Made by a program: the position numbers and the translations under genes. A stretch of DNA of 64,000 nt from NCBI RefSeq assembly GCF_014698145.1, contig NZ_JACJSM010000020.1:37348-101347 (forward strand), written 5' to 3'. Each line of letters begins with the position of its first letter. Within the stretch, counting starts at the first letter, position 1. The notes under the pieces are model-generated. The model saw nothing but the letters and a program-made list of their open reading frames with translations. It did no database searches and had not been told where the DNA came from. This document shows positions 1 through 8,667 of this stretch, piece by piece. Origin of the DNA: Oscillatoria sp. FACHB-1406. GTDB lineage: Bacteria; Cyanobacteriota; Cyanobacteriia; Cyanobacteriales; Spirulinaceae.

Positions 1-198
1 AATGAATCGATTAAAATTCTGTTTTATGCTATGCGTTCGCCCCGAACTTCCTCAGACCAAAATTTTTAGGTCTTTCTACCTCCAGCGTACTTTCTTCCTT
101 AGCGATCGCACCTCATCAATGAGGGGTTAGACCCCCCTGCATTCCTGCCTCGCCTACCGAAAAGTTGAACCGCGCGATCGCGACGTTAAATTAAGATG

Positions 199-711
199 TT
201 AAATGATTCGATAAACGACTGCACCATCGCTCGCTCGATTGTAGCCTCGGATTAAACTTTCGCGCTCTAAATCGTTCACCAGTTCCAGAACTTCTTTCGA
301 GTCAAGTCCCGTTTCTAGCACGAGATCGGCAAGAGAAACATCTTCTTTTCCTTTCATGAATCTAAGAATTTCTACCTTTAAATTGCGCGAGTTCTGGTGA
401 GAATTTGCCTCAGAGCCTCGCTTCTTAGCTTGGTGTACCGCGCGCGCATTCTCAACCGTGCTAGCGACGACATAGATTAAATATAAGCCACCCAGCGCAT
501 CATCTTCATCTTTTGAAGAAGACTTACCCGCATCCACAAGTCCGCACAAACCAAATATGATTGCCAAACCAATTAATAATGGTTTATATCTAGCGGTATA
601 GAAATATCCAATCGGAGGAATCAAAAAGAAAGAAGTTAAAAAAGCGGTTAGCCAAGTTGACTTTTTTGCAAGCTCTCGATCGCGCTCTGCTAATTGAAGG
701 TCATTCGTCAT
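199..711 (-). CDS. Membrane protein matching the C-terminal module of the neighbouring Ser/Thr kinase
   Basis: No family name is recognised. About 170 residues. The N-terminus carries LAERDRELAKKS, followed by two hydrophobic segments with a YFYTARYKPLL motif between them, a charged linker and a C-terminal winged-helix-like segment (LKVEILRFMKGKEDVSLADL, then VLETGL). The same arrangement and many identical residues form the last 160 residues or so of the kinase encoded at 1107-2690, so the two are paralogous modules, one free and one fused to a kinase. The first possible start, at 738, is a TTG. The ATG at 711, just before the conserved LAERDR motif, is preferred. The role is unknown; a membrane-anchored partner or competitor of the kinase is only a guess. 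Confidence 0.75.
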   Translation of the reverse strand: MTNDLQLAERDRELAKKSTWLTAFLTSFFLIPPIGYFYTARYKPLLIGLAIIFGLCGLVDAGKSSSKDEDDALGGLYLIYVVASTVENARAVHQAKKRGSEANSHQNSRNLKVEILRFMKGKEDVSLADLVLETGLDSKEVLELVNDLERESLIRGYNRASDGAVVYRII

Positions 712-955
712 AATCCTTACGCTCGCTTCCGAAAACAATCGTTTGTTTTAGCTTAGCTCAAGCGCTCCGAGAGTGACAACGGTTAACTTTGATACTTTTA
801 GCATTAGCTTCTAAAAAATGTGAAATTTCTGCAAGAATTTACGGAGGAGCGAGTAGCAATTATTTGGAACTTACGCATTCAACAGCGCGATCGCACAATC
901 CGAAGAAACCTTGCCGTCCTTCGCACTCAAAAATCAAGCTAAAATCTTCTCCGTA

Positions 956-1056
956 ATACCAATTCTCAGTTACGATGCACTAAATTTTTCGTCGTAGGGG
1001 CAGCCACATTGTTATGCCCTCTTCGGGAATTGTGCAAAATCAATGAGAATTGGTAT
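956..1056. mobile_element. MITE-like element with perfect 13-bp terminal inverted repeats
   Basis: The left end ATACCAATTCTCA (956-968) is an exact inverted copy of the right end TGAGAATTGGTAT (1044-1056). The 101-bp unit has no ORF and lies in the gap between two genes. Inside it is a GTAGGGGC...GCCC segment resembling the palindromes seen elsewhere in the window. This fits a non-autonomous element, but no transposase with these ends is visible here. Confidence 0.55.
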
Positions 1057-1106
1057 AAGAGGATTTCAGTTTGCCCCAAAATAAAGCATCAACCGCTTCA
1101 GCTTAT

Positions 1107-2690
1107 TCAAATAACTCGGTAAGCCAAAGCACCATCAGTAAAGCGATAATATTGACGGACTAAATTATCTCGCTTTAATTCATCGAGTATCCTTTGAATT
1201 TCTTGAACCTCAAGACCCGTTTCAATTACGAGATCGGAGAGTAAAACTCCTCTTTTGGACTTGATATATTTGAGCAACTCAACTTTTAAACTGGTACTCG
1301 GTTGTGAAAACTTGCTCTGCATCCGCTTAAAGTTTCTTTTTTTTGCCTTAGAAATAGCCCGCGTATTTTCAATTGCTGTAGCAATTAAATAATACTGAAC
1401 GATATCTTTTAAACTTAAATCATTTACACTCAAAAAGATGACTGCGCAAGCAAGCATTAAATAGCTTAAGAGTAACGCTTTATACCGACCCGTGTAGATA
1501 TAACCCATAAAGTTACCGCCAACCGTCAAAATACCGGCAATCCAAAGCGATTTTTGAGCCAGCTTGCGATCGCGCTCTGCTAACTTAATCTCTTTCATCT
1601 CCTGCGGATTAGAAACTACAGGAGGTGAAGAAGACGCTTTTACGGGTGGCGGTTGAGATTGCAAATGTAAAGTTTTCAGCGAACTCACTGAAGCATTCAA
1701 GGCAGAATTTTCGACTGAATTAATAGTCCCAACTTGCGCGAATGAAAGGCGATGGAGCGCCTCTAAAACTTCAGCCGCCGATTGATAGCGTTCGGCAGGA
1801 CTCCAACGCAACATTTTATCAAAAATGTAAGCCAAATCGTCGCTAACCGAGCGGTTCTGTGCGGCTAATACTTGCTGCCACAACCACCGATTTTCCTTAT
1901 TCAAAAAGATTTGATTTTCCTCACTTTCCCAAGGAAAACTCACGGTTAATAATCGCACGCAAGTTGCCCCCAAACTGTAAATATCGCTGGTTTGTTGATG
2001 TTGTCCGGTTGTATGTTCGGGGGACGCATAACCGGGACTATAAAAAGCGGTTCCTGCTAGCCCAAAACTGCTTTGTGCTTTTTCTTTCGCACCGCCAAAA
2101 TCAATTAAAACAAATTGAGACAAGCCAGAAATATGTCTCCGACGCATAATATTTTCTGGCTTGATGTCTCGATGCAGAACGCGATAAGAATGGAGATATT
2201 CGAGTACGGGTAGCAAGCTTTCTAAGAGTTCTTTAACCTGTGCTTCACTAAACGAACCATTCTTTTGACACTCGATGAGTAAGTTGTCGCCGTCGATAAA
2301 CTCTTGAACTAAATAAGGAGAACCATTAATCTCAAAATGTTCGTAAAAATGAGGAATTTGAGGATGGTTTAAACTCGCTAGCTGTTGGATTTCTCGTTTG
2401 AAACATTCGATCGCTTTTTTCAGCATTTCTTGACGGACTTGGGGCTGAAGCTGCGCGCATTGTTCGAGGGTTTCCGGGGCGATGAGCTTTTTGATAACGT
2501 AAAAACGCTTTTCAAATTCGAGATCTTGCGCTTTGTAGGTGCGCCCGAAGCCGCCTTGTCCTAAAATGTCGAGTACGCGGTAGCGATCGCGAAAAATATA
2601 AGGTTTTTGGAGTTCTGCACCGCAATTCTGACAAAAACGGGCGCGTGCGGAACTTTTTGGAGAAGGACAAGTGGGGTTAATGCAGTACAT
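1107..2690 (-). CDS. Serine/threonine protein kinase with N-terminal zinc ribbon and C-terminal membrane/winged-helix module
   Basis: A Hanks-type kinase. Residues C3, C8, C20 and C23 form a zinc-ribbon pattern common in cyanobacterial Ser/Thr kinases. The catalytic domain follows (about residues 35-310): glycine loop GQGGFGRTY, VIKK lysine, HRDIKPEN catalytic loop, IDFGGAK (DFG) and a YASPEH activation-segment end, so it should be active. A proline/serine linker leads to LAERDRKLAQKS, two hydrophobic segments and a C-terminal winged-helix-like region, nearly the same as the free protein at 199-711. The start is the ATG at 2690 (MYCINPTCP), because the zinc ribbon begins directly there. The gene is oriented the same way as the paralogous module gene, about 400 bp away. 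Substrates cannot be read from the sequence. Confidence 0.9.
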   Translation of the reverse strand: MYCINPTCPSPKSSARARFCQNCGAELQKPYIFRDRYRVLDILGQGGFGRTYKAQDLEFEKRFYVIKKLIAPETLEQCAQLQPQVRQEMLKKAIECFKREIQQLASLNHPQIPHFYEHFEINGSPYLVQEFIDGDNLLIECQKNGSFSEAQVKELLESLLPVLEYLHSYRVLHRDIKPENIMRRRHISGLSQFVLIDFGGAKEKAQSSFGLAGTAFYSPGYASPEHTTGQHQQTSDIYSLGATCVRLLTVSFPWESEENQIFLNKENRWLWQQVLAAQNRSVSDDLAYIFDKMLRWSPAERYQSAAEVLEALHRLSFAQVGTINSVENSALNASVSSLKTLHLQSQPPPVKASSSPPVVSNPQEMKEIKLAERDRKLAQKSLWIAGILTVGGNFMGYIYTGRYKALLLSYLMLACAVIFLSVNDLSLKDIVQYYLIATAIENTRAISKAKKRNFKRMQSKFSQPSTSLKVELLKYIKSKRGVLLSDLVIETGLEVQEIQRILDELKRDNLVRQYYRFTDGALAYRVI

Positions 2691-2868
2691 TGCAATTCGA
2701 GAAGGGAACAGCACCGGTCGATCGGATGATATTTTTTTAATTCAACATCCGAAAGCCAATTTCCCGAAAAACGCACCCACCCATAAATGGAGGGATGCGT
2801 TACGCTACGAAAACAAGTGGACTCTTTTTCCCAAAAAATCAAGCTTGTTCCCTACAGCATTTATTCGT

Positions 2869-2899
2869 TATCAATTATCAATTATCAATTATCCATTAA
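2869..2899. repeat. TTATCAA heptamer array
   Basis: Near-perfect tandem copies of TTATCAA/ATTATCA run up to the end of ispH and slightly into it. The same family recurs at 15.38-15.44 kb and 55.69-55.74 kb. Confidence 0.7.
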
Positions 2900-4097
2900 C
2901 TACCGTTTTCGTTTCAAAAATTCGCGCGATCGCGTCTTCCACCACCTTATCGGGAGTCGAAGCGCCCGAAGTTACACCCACAACAATTTCTCCTTCCGGC
3001 AGCCAATTTTCTTTCACTTCTAAATCGCAACCCAACGGTTTATGTTCGACGCGGTTATTGGCAACATCAATACGCGCCGCACTATCAATATGATAAGAAG
3101 GAATATTGCGTTCGATCGCGATTTCTTGGAGATGCGTTGTATTCGATGAATTATAGCCACCAATCACCACCATCAGCGTCAAATCTTCATCCACAAGCTC
3201 GAACATCGCATCCTGCCGTTCTTGCGTTGCATCGCAGATCGTATTAAAACTCATAAAATGGTCGTTCAACGCAGCAGGGCCGTACTTTTGCATCATTGTC
3301 CGCTCGAACAGCTTGCCGATTTGTTCGGTTTCGCTTTTCAGCATCGTCGTTTGATTGGCAATTCCGATACAGTCCAGATCGCGATCGGGATCGAACCCTT
3401 CCGAATGAGCATTTTTAAACTTAGTCAAAAACTCTTCTTTATCGCCACCCTTTAAAATATAATTGGCGACAAAATTTGCCTGATCTAAATTAAGAACGAC
3501 CAAATACTTATCGGCAAAAGAAGTCGTTGCTACTGTTTCTTCGTGATTGTATTTCCCGTGGACGATGGAAGTATAATCGCGTTTTTTGTGCTTTTCCACC
3601 GAATTCCAGACTTTCGAGACCCAAGGACAAGTCGTATCGACAATCGTACAACCATTGTCGTTCAACAATTGCATTTCGCTGACGCTCGCCCCAAATGCAG
3701 GCAAAATGACTACATCTCCCGCGCCAACCCCAGAAAAGTCTTTTTCGGTATTAATAACGGGAATAAATTGAACGTCCATTTCCCGCAAGCGCTGATTGAC
3801 GGAAGGATTGTGAATGATTTCATTCGTAATCCAGATGCGTTCGCTGGGGAAGTGTTGGCGCGTTTCGTAAGCCATTGCAACAGCGCGTTCGACTCCCCAA
3901 CAGAAGCCAAAAGATTGCGCCAAACGGATGGTTACGTTACCGCGTCGAAGGTGATAATTATTATTGCGAATTTCTTGAATGAGATCGCTTTGATATTCTG
4001 TGTTTAGGGCGATCGCGGCTTCTTCTTGATGCCCGAAGCCTTTACGATGGTAGCGTTCCGAACTGTTAAGCGCGCGTTTAAAAGCTTTAGTATCCAT
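2889..4097 (-). CDS. ispH: 4-hydroxy-3-methylbut-2-enyl diphosphate reductase (IspH)
   Basis: Last enzyme of the MEP isoprenoid pathway: reduces HMBPP to IPP and DMAPP with a [4Fe-4S] cluster in the cytosol. The three conserved cysteine motifs are present: [12 protein letters not shown] (C66), [12 protein letters not shown] and [12 protein letters not shown]. At 402 residues with an N-terminal extension of about 55 residues ([20 protein letters not shown]) it is the long plant/cyanobacterial form, not the shorter enterobacterial form. The ATG at 4097 is supported because this N-terminus is typical of cyanobacterial IspH. The gene stands alone between unrelated genes, and its 3' end runs into a heptamer repeat array. 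Confidence 0.97.
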   Translation of the reverse strand: MDTKAFKRALNSSERYHRKGFGHQEEAAIALNTEYQSDLIQEIRNNNYHLRRGNVTIRLAQSFGFCWGVERAVAMAYETRQHFPSERIWITNEIIHNPSVNQRLREMDVQFIPVINTEKDFSGVGAGDVVILPAFGASVSEMQLLNDNGCTIVDTTCPWVSKVWNSVEKHKKRDYTSIVHGKYNHEETVATTSFADKYLVVLNLDQANFVANYILKGGDKEEFLTKFKNAHSEGFDPDRDLDCIGIANQTTMLKSETEQIGKLFERTMMQKYGPAALNDHFMSFNTICDATQERQDAMFELVDEDLTLMVVIGGYNSSNTTHLQEIAIERNIPSYHIDSAARIDVANNRVEHKPLGCDLEVKENWLPEGEIVVGVTSGASTPDKVVEDAIARIFETKTVVNG

Positions 4098-4230
4098 TAT
4101 TTTTATTCAAAGAACGGCGAGTCGCTTACTCCTAACCCGATTGTCAAGCGAGACAGTGCAGTTAATACTGCAAATCCAACTCTAGCAGCAAATTATACCG
4201 CTTTCGTCCTCGCCGCTCTCTTCCCCGAAA

Positions 4231-5610
4231 CTAGCGGTTATAGCGACGATAGCATGAGAATCCCGCTCCCATTGCTGCTAAACCGAGTAACAGACTCGGT
4301 TCGGGAACCTGGGTTGGTGGGGTAACTGGGGGACTCGGCGGAATTGGTGGAGTTGGGGGAGTTGGCGGAGTAACTGGCGGAGTTGGCGGAGTAACTGGGG
4401 GAGTTGGTGGAGCAACTGGGGGAGTTGGTGGAGTAACTGGGGGACTCGGCGGAGTAACTGGCGGACTCGGCGGAGTAACTGGGGGACTCGGCGGAGTAAC
4501 TGGCGGAGTTGGTGGAGTTGGGGGCGTGGATTGCTCGATCGGTGTGAGTAAGAAAGCATAAGTGTGAGGCCATCCAACAGGAGAAGAGTTGGGCGCGTAA
4601 GCCTTACCGACAATTTGACCTTTATCGTTAATTGCAGTTGCTTCGTAGAACGTCCAACCCAAGCTCGGATCGACGAGGGTATTAAGATCGATCGCGTTGC
4701 CATCTTTCCACAATAGCGCGCGCTGTTGAGTAATATTATCGGCCTTCGTGGAGCCAACCACCCAACCTAAATTATTAATTCCTCTAGCAAGCGTATTTGC
4801 TCCAAACTGGGTTATTGTGCCATTGTCCCAAATCGAGGCGCAAGTGCTGTTACCGCACTTAGAAGTCCCGACGATTTGACCGCGATCGTTGAGATCGATA
4901 GCCTCCATAAGGTTGCCAAAATTGGTAATTTGACCGTTTTTCCACAGAAAACCCTTACCTGGGTTACTTCCGGGATTGAACAAGTCCCCAAATCCGACAT
5001 TATTGTAAGTATTACCAATGACCCAGCCTGACTCATTAATCGCGATCGCTGCCGCTTGACCCGTAACTCCAAGGTCTAAAATTTGATTATTGTCCCATAA
5101 CACCGCGCGACTGCTGTTATTCAGGATGGCGCTGCCAACGATTTGACCTCGACTGTTGATGTCCATTGCATTGGCTACATTACCGCCAGAGGGGAAATTC
5201 GGCAGAAGTTGCGGCTGGACTCCACTCCACCACGAAAGGCCGTAGCCTTGAAGAGTGAACCCCATTGACCCGATTGAGGAACCGACAGCGATCCCCGCAT
5301 CGTTAATCGCGTTTCCCACTACTATTTGCCCGCCGCTTGGCGCATTTAATAGTTGCGTTCCTGTCGTGGGACTCCAGCGGAAAGCACCACTCGATACAAT
5401 GCTACCGTAAGTTCCTACCACTTCACCCGCTTCGTTAATATCGTTGGCAAGACTGCTAAAAGAAGAAAGAGAGGGGTTGCTGGAGGGGTCGAAAACTAGG
5501 GTAGGGGTATATAAGGAGGCGGCGCGACTGGATGGGCTGAAAGCTAAAGTCGCGATCGCAGTTCCTACTACAGCAGTTGATAGTTTTGTCAAACTGGTAG
5601 GTGCAAACAT
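4231..5610 (-). CDS. HAF-repeat exported protein with proline-rich region and PEP-CTERM sorting signal
   Basis: Signal peptide of about 29 residues starting at the ATG at 5610 (MFAPTSLTKLSTAVVGTAIA...SRAAS). The body, to about residue 340, has six or more repeats of the type 'INDxGxIVGxS' (HAF or DUF3466-like), which suggest a beta-propeller. A low-complexity stretch of TPPSPPV and TPPTPPV units follows, then a C-terminal PEP-CTERM signal: VPEPSLLLGLAAM with a hydrophobic helix and the basic tail CYRRYNR. PEP-CTERM proteins are thought to be processed by an exosortase and delivered to the cell surface or matrix; none is encoded in this window. The upstream in-frame extension to 5820 is rejected because the signal peptide begins at 5610. 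A truncated duplicate of the 5' end lies immediately upstream. Confidence 0.85.
   Translation of the reverse strand: MFAPTSLTKLSTAVVGTAIATLAFSPSSRAASLYTPTLVFDPSSNPSLSSFSSLANDINEAGEVVGTYGSIVSSGAFRWSPTTGTQLLNAPSGGQIVVGNAINDAGIAVGSSIGSMGFTLQGYGLSWWSGVQPQLLPNFPSGGNVANAMDINSRGQIVGSAILNNSSRAVLWDNNQILDLGVTGQAAAIAINESGWVIGNTYNNVGFGDLFNPGSNPGKGFLWKNGQITNFGNLMEAIDLNDRGQIVGTSKCGNSTCASIWDNGTITQFGANTLARGINNLGWVVGSTKADNITQQRALLWKDGNAIDLNTLVDPSLGWTFYEATAINDKGQIVGKAYAPNSSPVGWPHTYAFLLTPIEQSTPPTPPTPPVTPPSPPVTPPSPPVTPPSPPVTPPTPPVAPPTPPVTPPTPPVTPPTPPTPPIPPSPPVTPPTQVPEPSLLLGLAAMGAGFSCYRRYNR
4318..4530. repeat. In-gene tandem repeat encoding Pro-rich TPP(S/T)PPV units
   Basis: About 11-12 imperfect 18-bp copies, visible on the plus strand as GGAGTAACTGGGGGA followed by CTCGGC or GTTGGT variants. 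They encode the Pro-rich segment before the PEP-CTERM signal. Units are nearly identical, so the copy number probably varies between strains. Confidence 0.85.
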
Positions 5611-5692
5611 TGGGTTAATTTCTATTTTTGAAAAAAATAATTCCTTAATTCTACGGTTGTGCCTGGGATGCGTCTTTAACTTCATCGACTCT

Positions 5693-5890
5693 TTATATAT
5701 TGAGGTCAAACGCTTTACCATTTTCATCAATATCGGTAGCAAGGTTAGCAATGAAGGGTGACTCCGGCGGTCTGATACGAGTGATGTTATAAAGCGATGC
5801 GGCACGAACTGCGCTCCCAAAACTTAACGCGATCGCGGCGGTTCCCACAGCAACGGTTGAAAGTTTTTTTAAGGCAGTAGATACAAACAT
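5693..5890 (-). pseudogene. Truncated duplicate of the HAF/PEP-CTERM gene 5' end
   Basis: The 65-residue ORF (MFVSTALKKLSTVAVGTAAI...) has the same signal peptide design as the full-length protein at 4231-5610 and reaches the first HAF-like motif (LATDIDENGK). It then runs out into sequence resembling the upstream region of the intact copy. The two 5' flanks also match: both read TACGGTTGT(G/A)CCT...ACT CTTTATAT upstream of the ATG. This is what a tandem duplication followed by internal deletion of the upstream copy would leave. It could still make a short exported peptide, but a remnant is more likely. Confidence 0.7.
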
Positions 5891-6299
5891 GGGAATATTC
5901 TTACTGTAGATGAACGCTAGTATTCCATGATTTTACGGTTGTACCTAAGATTAATTTTCAGCTTTATTGACTCTTTATATGATTAAGAAATATCAAAGTC
6001 CGATCGGCTCGAAAGGCGATCGCATCAGCCACGCTAGCGATGGAGTGCTAATCGTTCTAATTCATTCTTGCTGTTGCTTAACTCAGTGACGGTGCGATCG
6101 CATATCTCGCTTTTTAAGCAAAACTGCGAGCTTATCGCGTCTTATCGAGTTCTTGACTTTCTTGTTTTAAATTTTACTGATTCGGCTCAATCGAGAGGAT
6201 TTTAGCTCGGTGCTAAATCTTGGTTAGAAGTTTATTGTCTAGCCTCTCAACTGGAGCGCGATCGCACAATCTTACCTTGAAAATACAGAAGTAACAGCG
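5891..6299. other. Intergenic region with HIP1 sites
   Basis: 409 bp between the remnant gene on the minus strand and the DUF347 gene on the plus strand, so it should hold divergent promoters. It contains several HIP1-type sites (GCGATCGC and variants) and the duplicated 5' flank of the PEP-CTERM gene near 5925-5980. No RNA gene, terminator or ORF is recognised. Confidence 0.5.
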
Positions 6300-7073
6300 A
6301 TGAGGAAGCTCGCCAACAAGGTTGCACGGGTTACGATTTTTTTCTGGATTCTAAAGATCCTCGCCACCACGCTGGGCGAAACAGCCGGGGATTTCATTTC
6401 GATGACGCTTGGATTGGGCTATTACATTGCTTTCGCCGTCACCTTTACAGCCCTAGCAATTATCTTATTGTTTCAAGTCCAGTCCAGAAAATACCGCCCT
6501 TTCCTGTACTGGACTGCGATTATTGCAACCACGACTGCCGGAACAGAAGTTTCGGACTTAATGGATCGATCTTTGGGACTGGGTTATGCGGCTGGCTCGC
6601 TTTTGCTGGTGACGGGGCTGATCGCAACCTTAACATTCTGGTACTACCGCGATCGCAATCTTAGCGTCTATCCGATTGTTAAAAAAGATGCCGAAACCAC
6701 CTATTGGATAGCGATTATTTTTTCTAATAGTTTAGGAACCGCTTTTGGCGATTTTTTGACCAGTAATCTCGGTTTGAGCTATATCCAAGGCGCGCTAATA
6801 ACTGCTGGCATCATTGCCATTGTTCTGCTTTTGCACTATGCTACTACGGCAAGCGAAACGCTATTGTTTTGGGTTGCATTTATCTTCACTCGCCCTTTTG
6901 GTGCAACCTTTGGCGACTTTATTACCAAGCCAATTAAAGATGGGGGATTGAATCTACCGAGAGAATATGCCTCGATTGTCGCGCTCGTGCTAATGGTTAT
7001 TGTCTTGCAGGTGGCGAATAAGTTTGTCGGTAAAGAACGTTACAGAGCGGAATCCAGTCAAGAAGAAGGTTGA
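6300..7073 (+). CDS. DUF347/COG4705-type integral membrane protein
   Basis: 257 residues, almost entirely hydrophobic, with four internal repeats. Each repeat pairs a T(L/A)GE(T)AGDF-like acidic motif with LGLGY: TTLGETAGDFISMTLGLGYY, TTAGTEVSDLMDRSLGLGY, SLGTAFGDFLTSNLGLSY and PFGATFGDFITKP. This is the pattern of the DUF347 repeat family. The conserved acidic residues inside membrane segments suggest transport, possibly of a metal, but that is inference. The ATG at 6300 is the only good start. The gene has no obvious operon partner; a MITE-like element and the PAP2 gene follow. Confidence 0.8.
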   Translation: MRKLANKVARVTIFFWILKILATTLGETAGDFISMTLGLGYYIAFAVTFTALAIILLFQVQSRKYRPFLYWTAIIATTTAGTEVSDLMDRSLGLGYAAGSLLLVTGLIATLTFWYYRDRNLSVYPIVKKDAETTYWIAIIFSNSLGTAFGDFLTSNLGLSYIQGALITAGIIAIVLLLHYATTASETLLFWVAFIFTRPFGATFGDFITKPIKDGGLNLPREYASIVALVLMVIVLQVANKFVGKERYRAESSQEEG

Positions 7074-7110
7074 CGGAGAAACAATATTTTAAACCGAATC
7101 GATCGTTCTA

Positions 7111-7232
7111 ATACCAATTTAAGATTGCGCTGCCTAGAATCAACCCTCCTAAATTCTCAGGATAACGGTGCGTTACGCTTCGCTAACACACCCTACTTTT
7201 CATTCTATGCAGCTTCATATCAATCTGGTATA
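7111..7232. mobile_element. Second MITE-like element, imperfect ends
   Basis: It begins ATACCAATTTAAGATTG and ends CAATCTGGTAT, so the termini match as inverted repeats apart from a six-base insertion. Inside is GGTGCGTTACGC-TTCG-CTAACACACC, a hairpin typical of cyanobacterial dispersed repeats. The ATACCA ends are shared with the element at 956-1056. Confidence 0.45.
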
Positions 7233-7332
7233 ACTCAATTAGAAATAATAGAAAACTAGATTCAACTTTTTCAAAAACTTTACGCGCTCGATAGCCTCTA
7301 AAACGCCCTTTTTCTAAGTTGAAATTACCGCT

Positions 7333-8037
7333 ATGCTCCGGAACCTGATTAAATTCTGGGTTAAAAATATTAATCCTCGCCTTGCCGATTTAATTAGCAC
7401 GCTTGGGATTCTTGGATTACTCGGCTGTTCGCTATCGATTGCACTTGTGGCTTGGCTGTGCGAAGATGTTTTAAAACAAGAATCCTTTGCGTTCGATCGT
7501 TCGATTCTGCTGGCAATCCATCAGTTTGATAGTCCAACTTTAGATGCAATTATGTTAGCGATTACCAACCTCGGAAATCCCGCTATTGTTATTGCAATCG
7601 CACTGAGTTTTGGGATAAGTTTGTGGGTGCAGCAGCGCCGACAGGAATTTAAGTTTTTCGCGATCGCTTGTTTGGGAGCGGCGGTTCTGAATACGGGCTT
7701 GAAGCTCTTATTTATGAAGCAAAGACCGGAACTGTGGCATCGTTTAATTACCGAAACGTCGTTTAGTTTTCCGAGCGGCCACGCTCTCGGTTCTCTTGTC
7801 CTGTACGGCTTTATTGCGAGCCTTCTGGCGGAGCGGCTTCCTCGATTTTCTCGGTTAATTCATGTTGCCGCAATCGTTTTAATTGCTTTGATTGGCTTTA
7901 GCCGTCTGTATTTGGGCGTTCACTGGCCAACCGATTTGCTTGCAGGTTATAGCATGGGTTTTGTCTGGTTGCAAGTCTGTTTGACCATGCTAAAACTGCA
8001 AAGATTGCGCGAGCAGCGGTTGTCATTAAAAGTGTAA
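7333..8037 (+). CDS. PAP2-family phosphatase, membrane bound
   Basis: Lipid or polyprenyl phosphate phosphatase of the type 2 phosphatidic acid phosphatase superfamily. All three active-site motifs are present: KLLFMKQRP (KX6RP), FPSGHALG (PSGH) and SRLYLGVHWPTD (SRX5HX3D). Five to six hydrophobic segments place the active site at the membrane surface. At 234 residues it has normal length. The substrate may be phosphatidic acid or undecaprenyl pyrophosphate; sequence alone does not decide. The start is the ATG at 7333. Confidence 0.92.
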   Translation: MLRNLIKFWVKNINPRLADLISTLGILGLLGCSLSIALVAWLCEDVLKQESFAFDRSILLAIHQFDSPTLDAIMLAITNLGNPAIVIAIALSFGISLWVQQRRQEFKFFAIACLGAAVLNTGLKLLFMKQRPELWHRLITETSFSFPSGHALGSLVLYGFIASLLAERLPRFSRLIHVAAIVLIALIGFSRLYLGVHWPTDLLAGYSMGFVWLQVCLTMLKLQRLREQRLSLKV

Positions 8038-8192
8038 ACTTTTCTCTAGAACTCAGTTGACTGGAAATCGCGATCGCGTTAAATTTTTCAGCAAGCTACA
8101 AAAAAATATTTAAAAACAACACCCCCGCAGGAGTGCTGTTAATTACTACAGAATTGAACTGCACTAAAATAAGAGTTGAAAAATCACCTGTA

Positions 8193-8244
8193 GAGACGTT
8201 GTATACAGCGTCTCTCAAGATACAAGGGTGGGCAGCGCCCACCC
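8193..8244. repeat. Two adjacent dispersed palindromes
   Basis: 8193-8214 has arms GAGACGTTGTA and TACAGCGTCTC, with one wobble pair. 8226-8244 has arms GGGTGGGC and GCCCACCC around AGC. The first belongs to the GTAGRGACGTT family also found at 43279 and 58138. The second recurs at 25926. They lie between the convergent PAP2 and small acidic protein genes and may also act as terminators. Confidence 0.6.
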
Positions 8245-8298
8245 GCCTTAAGTCAGTGCCATTGACCACATAATTGATTGCCAGCTAACTAACCCAAC

Positions 8299-8535
8299 TT
8301 AAAAATTTTCTTCGTCAGCGGGGTCGCCATAGGGGTCTTCGCTTGCCGGACGCACGTTGCCGAATTGTCCGGAATCCGCACCGTAAGCGTCAGCGGGGTC
8401 GCCGTAGGGGTCTTCACTCGCCGGACGCACGTTGCCGAATTGTCCGGAATTTTCGTAATTGCTGTCAGAATCGACTTGCTCGCTGTCAGAGCCGCCAATC
8501 GCTTCTTTTATCTTCTGAAAAAATCCATCTACCAT
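8299..8535 (-). CDS. Small acidic protein with two 25-residue tandem repeats
   Basis: 78 residues, not recognised. The N-terminus MVDGFFQKIKEAIGG is amphipathic. The rest consists of two nearly identical 25-residue units built on SGQFGNVRPASEDPYGDPAD, encoded by 75-bp direct repeats at about 8316 and 8391. The ATG at 8535 is chosen because AGAGGA lies 8 bases upstream; the longer reading to 8610 has no such site. The protein is acidic and probably disordered, with no signal peptide. It is transcribed convergently with the PAP2 gene. Confidence 0.7.
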   Translation of the reverse strand: MVDGFFQKIKEAIGGSDSEQVDSDSNYENSGQFGNVRPASEDPYGDPADAYGADSGQFGNVRPASEDPYGDPADEENF

Positions 8536-8667
8536 GATAAAATTCCTCTGTTTTTTATGCGAATTATGTCTTGAAAAACTGCTGTAGCAAATTGAGAGTT
8601 TCCGACTCAATTAACAGTTACAAAACTGGCTATTTTAAAATTCTCACTCAAAGCTCAAATCGCAAGG

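Noticed and set aside
2561..2842. 93-residue minus-strand frame overlapping the kinase 5' end
   Set aside because: It is a shadow of the kinase start and upstream region, with no conserved features.
4238..4757. Ser/Asn- and Leu/Arg-rich frames opposite or beside the Pro-rich segment of the PEP-CTERM gene
   Set aside because: They are alternative frames of the 18-bp tandem repeat; the frame with signal peptide and PEP-CTERM motif is the real one.
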